From assembly GCA_963575745.1 (NCBI GenBank), contig CAUYUJ010015732.1, positions 146,001-210,000 of the forward strand: DNA of 64,000 nt. Direction: 5' to 3'. The position numbers and the translations under genes were made by a program. Source of the DNA: Prorocentrum cordatum (taxonomy: Eukaryota > Sar > Dinophyceae > Prorocentrales > Prorocentraceae). Shown piece by piece: positions 31,121 through 42,472 of this stretch (position 1 is its first letter; every line of letters starts with the position of its first letter). A model generated the notes under the pieces. It saw nothing but the letters and a program-made list of their open reading frames with translations. It was not told the DNA's origin and ran no database searches.

Positions 31121-31830
31121 GCGTTGTGTGTCCTTTCCTCGTAGGGAAGGAGGGGAGAGGGTGCGAGGACGAGGAGGAGAAGGACGAGGGAGGAGGAGGA
31201 GGAGGAGGAGACGAAAAGGAGAGGGCAAGAGGAGAGATGTCGGATCCCGCCCCAATCAATATGAGACGGAGAGGCGGGCGCCTCGCCGCGTGCGCGGGAC
31301 GCTGCGGGGCGGACGGCGCTGGAGCTCGCGCGCGCCGCAGGTCTCCACGGTCGTCGCCGCTGTGGTCGCCGTCGGTCGTCACGTCACCGTCGCCGCCGCG
31401 GGTCGTCGTCGTCGTCGTCGTCGTCCTCGACCGTTGCACTAGGTCGTAGCCCTCGATCGTCGCCGTCGGTCGTCGCCATCATCATCGTGGTCGTCATCGT
31501 CTTTCGCGGCCGTTGCGCACGGACATCATGTTGGAAGCTTGTTACTGAGGGCAAGTCCCGACTTCTCGTGCGAGATTAGGCTGACCCCATCGTCAGCGTT
31601 GTATTTTTGAAACGGGGAGGCGGTTACGAATCGGACATTGTCCTTAGAGTGACAAGACAGTGCGCAGTCAAGACGCCGAAATGAGCACCACTTAGGGTGG
31701 GTCGGGCGGGCGGGCCCTTGCGGGCGGATCGGGCATGTGGGGCTTTGAAACGAGATTCGTGAAGTCTCAGGCGAGAGCACGATTCCTCAGTAAATGTTCA
31801 GCCAGTGTGGACCCCACCTAGTTGCAAGTT
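31121..31830. other. Triplet tracts, no gene
   Basis: A GAGGAGGAG tract (31180-31215) and a GTCGTC tract (31400-31425), then mixed sequence. Open frames are repeat-driven. Confidence 0.5.
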
Positions 31831-31834
31831 AGGT

Positions 31835-32195
31835 TGTGCAGTCTAGTTGGTGTGATCTAGGTGGTGCAATCTATGTGGTGCAATCCATATTGTGCAATCT
31901 TTCTGGTGCAAAGCAATGCGACACAATGCAACGCAATGCAGAGCAATGCAGCGTCATACAAAGTAAATTAGGCCAACGCATAGCAAAACAAACCAATGCA
32001 ATGCGATGCAAAACACTGCGAACTAATACAGAGCAATGCAAAGCATCGCAAACCAATTCACATCAATGCGATGCGATGCAAAACAATGCAACTCAATGCA
32101 GAGCAATGCAAAACACCGCAGAGCAACGCAAAGAAACGCAGCGCAAGGCAACCCAGTTCGCAGTGATGCAAAGCAATGCACAGCATTGCAACTCG
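31835..32195. repeat. Two-phase tandem repeat: 14-bp GTGCAATCTA units, then 10-bp GCAATGCAAA units
   Basis: Five units like GGTGCAATCTATGT (31835-31910) pass into about 28 units like AGCAATGCAA/GCGATGCAAA with a 10-bp period. Confidence 0.8.
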
Positions 32196-32309
32196 GATCC
32201 TGGTCTGGCTGTCCGTTATCGCTGTGCTCTTGCTCGGTGCGTGATCTCAACCTTGTCACGAATTTGACGACCCAGCACCCGAGGCCACGTGCTCTCGCCA
32301 GTGCTCAGC

Positions 32310-34062
32310 ATGCCTCCGAATGTGAGTCATCCGTCGAGTGCACTCGCGCATCTGGCGAGTGGCGCGGCAATGAAGGGCCGCCGAGTGCTCGCGCATTACG
32401 ACTGGGGCGATGACTACTGGCACGAGAGGTTCCTGTTGGAGCCCCTCGTTGCGAGGAGGTGGAACATTTGCCAGACCGCCGCGCGACCTGTGCGACGGGG
32501 ATCTGGCGGAGGCGGTGGGCCTTGAGAATGGTGGGTCTCATGGTGGTGTGTGTTTGCGTCGCCCCCCAGGACGCCATGTTTTTACGTATTGATATGGATG
32601 GGTTCCAGCAGCGCTTGCCAGGCCTCGAGGGGGACGCGAGAGACTTGGTGGACAAGTTCAAGCGCGACGAGGGGTTTGCCGTCGTTCTATCGTCCGATGA
32701 TGCCGCCGCAGAACCAGAACCGCCGCTTCCCCCGCCACTCGGGTCCCCTCCGGGCGCAGATGTCATCGGAGGCGCGCTGTGCGGAAAGCCGAAGCAGCCG
32801 TTGGGTGAATGGGTCGTGGTCGAGCAGCTGGCAGGCTCTTAAGTCAAGCATTCGGTGCTATCAAGGCGACCTTGGTGGAGGGTGATCGTGCGCTGCTTGT
32901 CCTGACCGACGGCACCGTGCCAGAAGGAACGCCTGGCGCGGTTCATCTGCCCACGTTTCGTGGTGCTCAGGCTAATGTGCCGACGTTGGCCATCAAAACG
33001 GACACGCTCGGCGACCAGATGCGGCCGTTCATCGAGGCGGCGAATGCTATATCCCAGGGTCCCGGGTGGCCCATCGAGGGCCCGAGAACGTGCTCGTGGC
33101 TACTGCAGCAGTTCTCGAAGCCGGGCCGGTCCCAGTTTAACTACACCACTGGCGGCGGCAGGTACAACAGCTCACGGCGAATGATGCCTTTCGAGCGTGC
33201 CTTTTTGAGCGTGGTTCCCGCGGTGGAGACCAGATCGACCAGGCATGTTTCCCAAACCTTGCCCTGGCGTAGATGGACGGCGCGCGGGCCCTCGCATCGT
33301 TAGACGGATGGCGGCGGCGGCGGTGGCGGCGGCTTTGCCTGGCTTGATGATGGGGGAGTTTTTCTTGACCGGCAGCGCGGGAGGTGCTCTGTCCTCGTGG
33401 GCCCGCTGCTGAAAAGGGTGAGTCACGAAGAGTCGCCGAACGCACGCGGCAGTCCTGAAGGAACGAAGGAATGGGCGGGAGGATATGCTGCTCGCGGCTG
33501 GTGTTGCCCTTGCCCCGTCGACTGGTTCTGTTGTACATGCTTGTGGCGGCGGTCAGGGGCACTGCCCAAGGCCAAATCCAGTGCCGAAGCCAAGCCCGAG
33601 GCCGACCGAGCAGAGGCGGGCGGGGTGAGCCCGCTCTCGCCAGGCGGCAGTGGCCCCCCGATGTGTTGCCTGTCTTCCAGGGGAGGCGCGCGCGGTCTGG
33701 CTGGCGTTGCGTTTTTGGCCATGGGTGAGCTGGGCGCGTCGCGCGACCTCCTTCCGATCCCAGTCGGGGCGGGCCTCGATGAGGTTCCGCGTGGTTCCGT
33801 GCCATTTGGGCAGTCTACGGTTTCGAGCAGGCGGAGTGCTGGGAGGAAACGGCACGATCGGCGGCTGCATGGTGGTACGCAAAGCTTGAACGAGCTGGGG
33901 GTCGGGGGCGCAAGGTCGCTCGTTGCGCCGCGCTCACGGGGTCCAAGAGCTGCCGTTCGCCTTGTTGGGCGGCGTGGCTCAGTGAGCTTTCCAGATCAGC
34001 ACCGTGGTATTTCGGAGGAGCGTATCTATGCTCCGATCTGCTCCCCGGATGTAGATTTGTAG
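32310..34062 (+). pseudogene. Decayed retroelement-associated polyprotein region (dinoflagellate family)
   Basis: The ATG at 32310 begins MPPNVSHPSSALAHLASG, then RRVLAHYDWGDDYWHERFLL. Continuing needs a +1 shift to RDLCDGDLAEAVGLENG, and then an intron-like GTGGGTC...CCCCCCAG (32531-32569). Next come DAMFLRIDMDGFQQRLPGLE to a stop at 32842. Another frame (32843-33200) gives AFGAIKATLVEGDRALLVLT, AIKTDTLGDQMRPFIEAANA and GPRTCSWLLQQFSKPG. At 33740-33900 come RDLLPIPVGAGLDEVPRG and TQSLNELGVGG. I remember this order (HYD..WHERLLL, a PAPR...GPRT..W segment, then RDLFPxP..LNxLYG) from repeated dinoflagellate proteins linked to retroelements. No reverse transcriptase motif was found downstream. 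The frame changes suggest decay. Confidence 0.45.
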
Positions 34063-36590
34063 TAGGGATTATTCGGCGCCGCATGTTTTGTTTACCAATC
34101 TTTTTCTGTTGAAATGTGTTTCGTTTTCCCTGCGCTGTGCCGCGTTTCCCCCTTCTTCTACCCCCCGCTGCCCTGCTCCGCTCGCTGCCGTCTCTGCTGC
34201 GCTGCCTGCTGCGCGCCGCTGGTGGCCTGTCGACGCCGCGCGCTGCCGCTGCTGCGAACGTCGCGGTTGGTCTGGCGAGCTCCTCGCGAGCTCCTCGCGC
34301 GGGTCGCGCCTGGCGAGCTCCTCGCGCGGGTCGGCCCCAGCAGGAGCGCGCCAAAAGTGTTTCCGCGCTCGCTCTGGCGCGCCCCTTAGCGTGGAGCGCA
34401 GCCCGCAATGGGCCCCGCCCCTGGGCCCAGGTGGGGCGCCCCCCAGAAGCGCATCAGCAGCCATTGCGGCGCGCCTCCCCCGCGGCTCGCGCCAGCGAGG
34501 GAGCTCCTCCCACGGCCCTCGCGGGGGCGCCCCCGCTGCGTTTCCGTGCCCGCGTCGGCGCGCCCCTCTCGAAGAACGCGGCCGTGCGCAGAAGGCCCCA
34601 GCGGGAGTTCCCACGGCGTCGCCGCGCCTGTTTCGGCTCGCATTTTCAAGTTGATGGCGCCCCGCATGGAGCGCTACTTCAAGCCCGGCAGGGGCAGTCT
34701 TAATTGCGCGTGGCGCATTCGTGCAAATGTCTGCTCGCGCATGAACACCTCGCGCCCCGCGTGGCAGCTCCGCGCTGGAGTTCTCCGCGGAGGCCGCCCC
34801 GCCCGACAACGTCGTCGCGTTTTCCATTCGGGCTGCGCCCCGCGTGGAACTTCACCTGCAGCCCTGGCCGGGGCGCCCGCGCGCGGTCGCCTGCTTTCCA
34901 CGGCCGCGGGGGATTGTGGAACATCAGAAACAATTATGATGACAAAAATCTCAGGCCCCAATAGTGCGTAACAATTTCGGGATGACGAACGTATTCGCGT
35001 GTATTAGTCAAATCGGCCCGCCGAAATTATTTTGCGACGATCGGGCCATGGGTCCGCCGTGGTGGGGAGGATGATCGGGCTCGCCCTCGGCCTCTCCCGC
35101 CACGGGGTCCCCGCCCCCGACTCGTCGCGGCGCACCTCGCCACTTTGGGATCGGGGTCCGGGGTCCAGGTCCTGCTGGGGAGAAGAACGGCGGCCTTTTC
35201 GGCCTGGGTCCCCTTCCACCAGTACCAGTGCCAGTACCATAGGAAGTCGCCCTGTGACCTTCTCGGTATGTTCGTCGCCCCGGCGACCTGGTGCTTCGCT
35301 CCTGGCCGCCGATGGGGCGGGCCAGCGGTTGGCCGCGGCGGGCGATGGTGCCCCGCGCGTGCGGGGGCGGAAGCCGCATCTAAATTCCTTAACGTTCCGC
35401 CTTCGTTTGTTTTGGGGGGTTCGAGGGGGCGGAGAGGACGGCGGGGGCGCAGGGGCCAGGCGGGGGGGTCTCGCGGGGGGGGTGGGCAGAGACGGGCAGA
35501 TCTTGAAAGGGAAAGGGAGGGGCAGGCGGGCGCGGGGAACGGGAATGGTGGCGGGGAGAACAGACGGAAGGACATAAGAACGGGGAGGGGGAGGAGCGAA
35601 CGGACGGCAGAGGGGGGGAGGGCAGGTCGGTGGCGAGGGAAGGCAGATCTGAGCGGGGACGGAGGCGGGAGGCGAGGTCGCGGCGGGGTTAATGAGGGGG
35701 GCGATGGCGGGGCGAGGAGGGAGGAGGGGCGAGCGCGGGGGCGCGGGGGCGCGAATGGGTCGATCTTCCAATTCCAGTGGCCCCTGTTCTCCAGGGGTGA
35801 GTTAGCCCAGGCATTGTTCAGGCTGTCTGGATGGGGTCGCCCTGTGAAGGTTATTCTGGGGCCAAACGGGCTTCCCCGCGTGGACAGATTCCTTGGGTCC
35901 TCCGACCCCCTTCCGAGGCCTTTTGGAATCGCGGGGCTGTTCGTGCCCGATTTGGAGTTGCACTGTCGATCCAACCTGATCGACGCATGTGCCGGGCAAG
36001 TGCGGGGGCCGTGCATGGCGCGAGGCGCCCCCCTAGGGGGGGGGCCCTTGGCAGAGTTGATTTTGGCTTCGGCCCGACAGGACCGGACTTTGGGAATCGG
36101 GTTCTCTCGAAGAGTGTGCTCTAGATTACGGTGGCCGTGGAGGTCCCTCTGTAGGCCGCGCTCGCTTGCGTTTCTTGGGGTACTGATCGGGCCCTTATCT
36201 TCGCCGGCTCCAACGTCGTGGCCTTCGGGGCCTCTGTCAGTTCTCAGGTCGGCGGAAGGTTCGGGTTTCTGGTAGCCGTCAGGGTGAGTTCCTAACTGCA
36301 GCTCGTAGAGTGAAAGACGCGTCTGCTCCCCCAGCCCCTGGCTGGCTGCCACTCCCCGCCACCCTTGGCACAGTGGCTCGCCACGGCCGCCCACCGCGCT
36401 CTGGCCCTGCGCGCCTGGCTGCTGCTGCCCGCCGGCTGCTCATCGTCGAATTCTTCGGCGTCTGAGCGTCCCTCCTTCATCCCGGCCTCCCCCCTCCCTC
36501 CGTGCACGCTGGCCAATTCGCTCCCCTCACCTTACCTAGCTGTTACGCTGGTGCGGATTTCGCCGCTTCTCCGCTGACGAAAAAGTTCCC
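34063..36590. other. No gene supported; GC-rich with open frames on both strands
   Basis: 34120-34920 is full of GCTCCTCGCGCGGGTCG-type imperfect repeats. 35440-35760 is purine-rich. 35760-36280 is open on both strands for more than 170 codons (plus: RLSGWGRPVKVILGPNGLPR; minus: GHWNWKIDPFAPP), but I cannot decide between strands or name a family. Confidence 0.4.
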
Positions 36591-36599
36591 CCCATAGTT

Positions 36600-36770
36600 C
36601 GCACCTTGTTCTTTATCAAGGGCAGTCGTCCTGCTCAGTCTGTGTTGTTGGCCTCTGGACTGCGACAACAACGGCTTCCGCCTGCGATTTCCTCGCAACG
36701 TATTTGACATCGCGTTTTCGTCCGAGATTTCTTTGCGACTTATTTGGCAATCGCGCTCTCGCTTGGCATC
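36600..36770 (+). repeat. Dispersed repeat shared with 46100-46270
   Basis: GGCCTCTGGACTGCGACAAC, AACGGCTTCCGCCTGC and later ATCGCGCTCTCG recur in order at 46150-46330 (GGCCTCCGAACTGCAACAAC, AACAGCTGCCGCCTGC, ATTGCGCTCTCG). Confidence 0.55.
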
Positions 36771-36775
36771 GGTGG

Positions 36776-37113
36776 TCGTCGTCGTCGTCGTCGTCGTCGT
36801 CGTTGTGAATGCCCTTGTCGATCGAGAATCGCTCGAAGGTCTTTCGAGCTCCGTGGTTTGACCTCGGGTTTCTCAAGGCCTCCTGCGGGGGCCCTCCCGA
36901 GGCTTCTCTGGGGACATCCGCGGGCCGCGAATGGAGACCGCCGTCGTCGATCGGCGTCGATCGTGTCGTTGTCGTCGTCGGTCGTCGGTCGTCGGTCGTC
37001 GGTTGTCTGTCGTTGGTCGTCGTCGTCGTCGTCGGTCGGTCGTCGGTCGTCGGTCGTCGGTCGTCGGTCGGTCGGTCGTCAGTCGGTCGGTCGGTCGGTG
37101 GATGGTCTGTCGT

Positions 37114-37179
<66 letters not shown>

Positions 37180-37190
37180 GTCGCCATCGC
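36776..37190. repeat. GTC triplet and GGTC/CGGTCGTC repeat cluster
   Basis: GTC runs at 36776-36803 and 37107-37180 with CGGTCGTCGGTCG units between. A similar mixture occurs at 59260-59400. Confidence 0.85.
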
Positions 37191-37334
37191 CGAGGCCGTC
37201 GTCCCTCGTCCCTCGTCCCTCGTCTTCGTCGTCGCCCACTCCATGTCCCTGGCCGCAAGGGAGGGCGGGGGGGAAGAGGGGGTCAGCCCAAAGGAAGGGT
37301 AGGAAATAAGGGGGGCGACATTTGCAAGAGCGCC

Positions 37335-37790
37335 CGCGCAGCGATGGGGATCAGAACAGGTGGGCCTCAGCTTCCAGCTGCCCCCCCACCCCTCCCTTGG
37401 AGAAGGGGATGGGGGTTCCAAGCTACCTCCCTCCCCCCGTTGGGTCGGAATTTTGTTGCAAGGGGGGGTCCCAGGTGAAAAAGGGGGCGGCTCTTGGAAA
37501 CTACACCTCCGTCCTTTCCGGGGCGCGGGGCAAACCCGGGCTCCCACTTCCAAAGGGGGGGAGCTTCTGAAGCTACCCCCCACCATTCCGTTGTGTCTGG
37601 ATTTGTAGCTGGGGGGTCCCTGGCCAAAAAAAGAGGGCTTGGAAACTGCCCCCTCTCCCCCTCTTCGGGGCCCAGGGTGAGCCCGGGCTCCCTTATCCAA
37701 ACAGGAGAGGGGGGGCTTCCAAAGCTCCCCTCTCTTTTTTCTGTGGGCATTTCCAGTTGGAGGGCCCTGGCTGAAAAGGGGTGGCTTCGA
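37335..37790. repeat. Three copies of a 147-bp tandem repeat
   Basis: AAAAGGGG...GGAAACTAC...CCCGGGCTCCC...CCAAA...GGGGG..CTTC..AAGCT recurs with starts near 37478, 37626 and 37772; a partial unit lies before. Each unit ends with a GGGTCCCTGGCC-like string. Confidence 0.7.
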
Positions 37791-37799
37791 AACTACCTT

Positions 37800-39715
37800 T
37801 CCCCTTTGGCTTTCGCCGCCCTTGTGGTTTTCAGCATTTCTTTGGTTTTTGGCGCGCCTTTGGTTTTCGGCACTCTTTTGGTGTTCGGCGCCCCTTTTTT
37901 GAGTTTCGGCGACTTTTTGTTGGGTTTTCGGCGCCTCTTTGGTTTTCGGCGCCTCTTCTGTTTTCGGCGCTTCTGCAGTTTTTTCGGTGCCTCTTCGGTT
38001 TTCGGCGCTCCTATGGTTTTGGGCGCCCTATTGGTGTTCGGCGGCCCTTTGATTTTTCGGCGCCCTTTTGTGTTCGACGCCCTCTTGGTGTTTGGCGCCT
38101 CGGTGGTTTTCGGCGCCCTTAGGGTATTCGGCGCTTCTTTCGTTTCTGGCGCCCCTTCGGTTTTCGGCGCCGTTTTCGGTGCTCCTTTGGTTTTCGGCGC
38201 CCTCTTTGGGTTGTCGGAGCTCCTTTGGTTTTCGGCACCCCTTTGGCTTTTGGCGCCGTTCTTGTTTTCGGCGGCTCTTTCGATTTCGGCGCCCTTCTGG
38301 TTTGGTGCTCAGCACCCTTGTGGTTTTCGGCGCCCTTTTGGTTTTCGCTGTCCTTCGGTTTTCGGCGTTCCTTAGGTTGTGGCGCCCCCTTTAGTTTTCG
38401 GCGCCCTTTTGCTTGTCGGCGCTCTTCGGTTTTCGGCGCTTCTTTGTTTTCGGCGCCCGCCCTGTTGGTTTTCGGCGCCCCTTCGGTTTTCGGTGCCCTT
38501 CTGGTTTTCGGCGCAGTTTTACCTCTCGGCGCTCCTTTGGTTTTTGGCGTCCCTCTGGTTTTTGGCGTCCCTTTTTGGTTTTTGGCGGATATTTGGCTTT
38601 CGGGGTCCAGTCGGTTTTCGGCGCCCTTTTGGTGTTCGGTGCTCCTGTGGTTTGTGGCGCCCTTTTGGTTTTCGGCGCCTCTTTGATTTTCGGCGCCTCT
38701 GTGATGTTTGGCGCTCCTTTGGTTATCGGGGCTCTCTTGGTGGTCGGAGCCTCTGTGGTTTTCGGCGTCCCTTTGGTCTTTGTTGCAGTTCTTTTTTTGT
38801 TCTGCGGTTTTGTGGTTTTCAGCGCTCTTTCGCTTCCAGCGCCTTTAGGTATTCGGTGCAGCGTTTGTTTTCGGCGCCTATTTTGTTTTCGGGGCCTCTT
38901 TGGTTTTCGGCGCCATTCTGGTTTTCGGCGTTCCTTTTGTTTTCGGCGCCTCTTTGGTTTTCGGCGCCTTTTGGGTTTTCGGCGCTCCTTTGGTTTTCGG
39001 CGCCTCTTCGGTGTTCGGCGCTTCTGTGGTTTTCGGTGCCCCTTTGGTTCGGCTCTCCTTCGGTTATTGACGCTCCTTTGTTTTTTTGCGCCTTTTTGTT
39101 GGTTTTCGGCGCCCTGCTTGGTTTTCGGAGCCCTTCTGTTTGTCAGCGCCAGTGTTTTTTTTTTCGCTCCTTTTGTTTTCCGCGACCCATGGGTTTTCTA
39201 TGCAATCTTTGGTTTTTGGTGACCTGTTGGGTTTCGGCGCCCTTTCGGTTTTCGGCGTCTCTTTGGGTTTCGGCGCCCTTTGGGTTTTCGGCGCTCTTTG
39301 GGTTTTCGGTGCTCCTTTGGTTTTCGGCGCCTCTGTGGTTGTCGGTGCCCCTTTGGGTTTCGGCGCCCGTTTGATTTTTCGGTGTCTCTTTGGTTTTCGG
39401 TGCTCTTTTGGTTTTCGACGCCTTTTGATATTCGACGCCCATTCTGTTTTCGGCGCCCTTTTGGTTGTCGCCGCCCTTTTTGGATTTTCGTCGCCCCTCC
39501 TGTTTTCGGTGCTCTCTTAGTTTTCAGCTCTCTTGTTGTTTTCGGCGCCGTGTGGTTTTCGGCGCCCTTTCGGTTTTCGGCGCCCTTTCGGTTTTTGGCG
39601 TCTCGTTGGTTTTCGGCGCTACTTTGGTTTTCGTCGCTCTTTCGGTTCGGTGGCTCTTTGTTTTTTGGCGCTCTGTTGGCTTTCGGCGCGCTTGTTGAGT
39701 TTTCGGCGCCATTTC
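37800..39715. repeat. 18-bp minisatellite of TTCGGCGCC-CTTTTGGTT type
   Basis: About 1.9 kb of units such as TTCGGCGCCTCTTTGGTT. The 18-bp period keeps all three plus frames open for hundreds of codons (FGAPLV, SAPLWF or RRPFGF hexapeptides). Units vary freely at the DNA level with no codon-position bias that I can see, so I treat it as non-coding. Confidence 0.85.
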
Positions 39716-40110
39716 TTCAGCCAAAGGGGCGGGAAGGGGGGAGGGGGGGCTTCCAAGCCCTTTCCCTTTAGCCGAACAGGGGGGATGGGGGGGGGGGCGC
39801 TTCTGGCAGGAGGGGGTCTAGTGAGGGGGGGTAACTCAGCCCCCCCCCCTCAACTACTTTCGGAAAGTGGGGGCGAGCTTCTGGAGCGCGAAAAAGGGGA
39901 GGGGGGGTTGCTTCCGCGGAGCGGAAGAGAGGGGGGGAGGGAGGGGAGGGTCCAGCATGGGGGAGGGCAACGGCGAGGGGGGGTAGCTAAGCCCCCATCC
40001 TTGGAAGGGGGGGGCGGTGGGGGGCAGCTTCCGGAGCGCGAAAGGGAGGCGGGAGAGGGGGGGGATTCGGGCAGGGGATGTCCAAAGGGGGGGGTAGCTA
40101 AGGGAGGACC
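39716..40110. repeat. G-rich tract with GGGGG and GGAGCGCGAAA units
   Basis: Runs of G with AGCTTCYGGAGCGCGAAA at 39873 and 40024 and GGGGTAGCTAAG at 39979 and 40091, suggesting a decayed repeat of about 110-150 bp. Confidence 0.6.
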
Positions 40111-40680
40111 CCCCGACAGTTGGTGCTTACACATGGTTTGGACCCTGCCGCTGGGCACATTCCTTCCTCTCCTCCTTCCTCGTTGTCCTCTCCCAGAGCT
40201 CCTCCCTCGTCTCGTTATCCCGTTCGTCGGCCGTTCTTCTCTTCTTTCCCCCCCGTGCTAAGTACTCCTTTATCGGTCCCCCTTTTTTTGTTGCCCCCCT
40301 CTGTTTCTCTCTCTCTCTCTCCTTCCCGTTCTTGTCGGCTGGGAACTGACCGCGAATCACGCCCATCCTATTTCGAATCAGTGCATACGTAGCCTTCGAT
40401 ATTGTTCGCTGTTCAGGGGGCCACTGCGAATTCCAATGCTCCTATTCTCTCCTCCTTGGGCACGCGACGCAGGTGTTGCGAGCGTTCTCGGGCCACCCTC
40501 GGGCCGCCCCCCCCCCCCCCCCTTCGCCTGAGGCCACGCAAACGTGACGGACCTGCTTGCCCAGGAGGCGACGCCCGATGGGGCGGCTCGGACAAGCGGC
40601 GAGCTGTGACAGCGGCCGCGCAAAGTGAATCGAGAAACGCGCCCGTGCCCGCGCGGAGGTGGGGGGATTCAGTTGTTCCC
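40111..40680. other. No gene recognised
   Basis: Pyrimidine-rich (40140-40340) then GC-rich sequence. No exon supported. Confidence 0.4.
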
Positions 40681-40681
40681 A

Positions 40682-40875
40682 ACCGTCCTCTGGTGTTTGG
40701 ATCTTCGTTTTGAGGAGATAGCGCCTCTCCTCCTCTCCTCCTCCTCCTCCTCCTCCTCCTCCGCCTCCTCCTCCTCCTCCTCCTCCTCCTCCTCCCCTTC
40801 CTCCCCCTCCGTACTAGTGCTGCTTTCCGCATCAGTCTATCGACTCGGAATACCTCTCACCGTTTCGTGGCCTCA
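40682..40875 (+). repeat. Leader segment of 76-bp satellite block 1
   Basis: TGGTGTTTGGATCTTCGTTT, a TCC triplet tract, then GCATCAGTCTAT. The same order introduces block 2 at 42340-42470 (TGGTGTTGGGTCCTCGTTTT, CT-rich tract, GCATCAGTCTAC). Confidence 0.7.
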
Positions 40876-42250
40876 CAGGGAGCTCCACAGAAGGCCCCAG
40901 CGGCAGGGTCCACATGCGTTTCCCCCACCCAGAACAGCTTTTCGTGGCCCATGGAGAGCTCCATCGCAGGCCCCAGTGGCAAAGTCCAGATGCGCCCCCC
41001 CTTCACCCAGTACAGCTTTTCGTGGCCTTCTAGGCCCCCCCTACCGAAGGCCCCAGTGGAAGTGTCCACATGCGCCCCCCCTCCCCGTCTAGTACAGCGC
41101 ATCGTGGCCCAAGAGGGAACTCCTCTGAAGGCCGCAGTGGTAAACATGCGTTTCTCTAATCCAGCACAACGTTTCGCGGCCCGTAGGGAACCCCACCGAT
41201 GGCCCCAGTGGCGAAGTCCACATGCGTCTCCCTCACCCAGTACAGCGCTTCGTGGCTCTACATGCGCTTGCGCCGAAGGCCCCAGTGGCAACGTCCACAT
41301 GCGTCTCCCCCACTCAACACAGCGTTCCGTGGCCGATACGGAGCTCCACCGAAGGCCCCAGTGGCAACGTCCACATGCGTCTCCGCCACCCAGTACAGCG
41401 TTTCGTGGCCCACGGGCAGCTCAACCGGCGGCCCCAGTGGCAAAGCCCACAAGGGCCTCCCCAGCCCAGTGCAGCGTTTCGTGGCCTCGTAAGGATCTCC
41501 ACCGAAGGCCCCAGCGGCGAAGTCCACCTGCGCCTCCCCCACCGGGCACAGCGCTTCGTGGCCCCCCATAGGGAGCTCAACCGAAGTCCCCAGTGGCAAA
41601 GTCCGCATGCGTCTCCGCCACCCCAGCACAGCTCTTCGTGGCCTAGGAAGCGCAACCGAAGGCCCCACTGGTACAGTACGCGTGCGTCTCCCTGCCCAGC
41701 ACAGCGTTTGGTGGCCCAGGGAACCCGACCGAAGGCACCCCTGGAAGGGTCCACGTGCGCCCCACCCCCCACCAAGTACAGCGTTTCGTTGCCTATAGCG
41801 AGCTCCGTTGAAGGCCCCAGTGGCAACGTCCACATGCGTCTTCCCTACTCAACATAGCGTTTCGTGCCCCATCGGGCGCGCCACCGAAGGCCCCAGTGGC
41901 AAAGTTCGCATGCGTCCCTCCGACATAGCACAGCGATTTGTGGCCCATGGGGAGCTCAACCGACGGCCCCAGTGGCAAAGTCCACATGCGCCTCCCTCAC
42001 CTGGCACAGCGTTTCGTGGCCATGTGGAGCTTCACGGAAAGCCCCAGTGTCAGGGTTTATATGCGTCTCCCCCTTACACACATTGCAGCGTTTCGCGGCC
42101 CATCGGGAGCTCCACCGAAGGCCCAAGTGGCGCAGCCCGCATGCGTCGCCCCCGCCCAGCACAGCGTTTCGTGGCCCATAGGGAGCGCCACCGAGGGCCC
42201 CAGTGGCAAAGTCCACATGCGCCTCGCCCATCCAGTGCAGCGTCTTGTGG
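40876..42250. repeat. 76-bp satellite, block 1
   Basis: About 18 units of a 71-81-bp repeat with the words GAAGGCCCCAGTGGCAAAGT, CCACATGCGTCTCCCCCACC and CAGCGTTTCGTGGCC. Successive GGCCCCAGTGG starts lie near 40969, 41049, 41130, 41201, 41278, 41353 and 41430. The period is not a multiple of three. Confidence 0.85.
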
Positions 42251-42339
42251 CCCGATACCCACAACAGCAGTGTTCATAATTGCATATGGTTGGGTCCTTC
42301 GCCAGGCTGATTGTTGACTGGTTTTCCATATCATTATGT

Positions 42340-42472
42340 GGTGTTGGGTCCTCGTTTTGACAAGAGCACCCCGCGCCCTCTCCTTCTCCTCTCCTGCTCC
42401 CCCTCGTCCCCCTCCCTACTCTTGCCCTCTGCATCAGTCTACCAGTTCGGTACACATCTCACACGTTTCGTG
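42340..42472 (+). repeat. Leader segment of 76-bp satellite block 2
   Basis: Repeats the leader found at 40682-40875, with a shorter CT-rich tract. Confidence 0.7.

Noticed and set aside
35145-36394. Long frames on both strands suggesting a retroelement gag
   Set aside because: Neither strand shows a recognisable motif, and composition fits random GC-rich sequence.
37494-39374. Open frames of about 290 and 330 codons (FGAPLV-type repeats)
   Set aside because: All three plus frames are open because of the 18-bp period; no start context, domain or codon bias.
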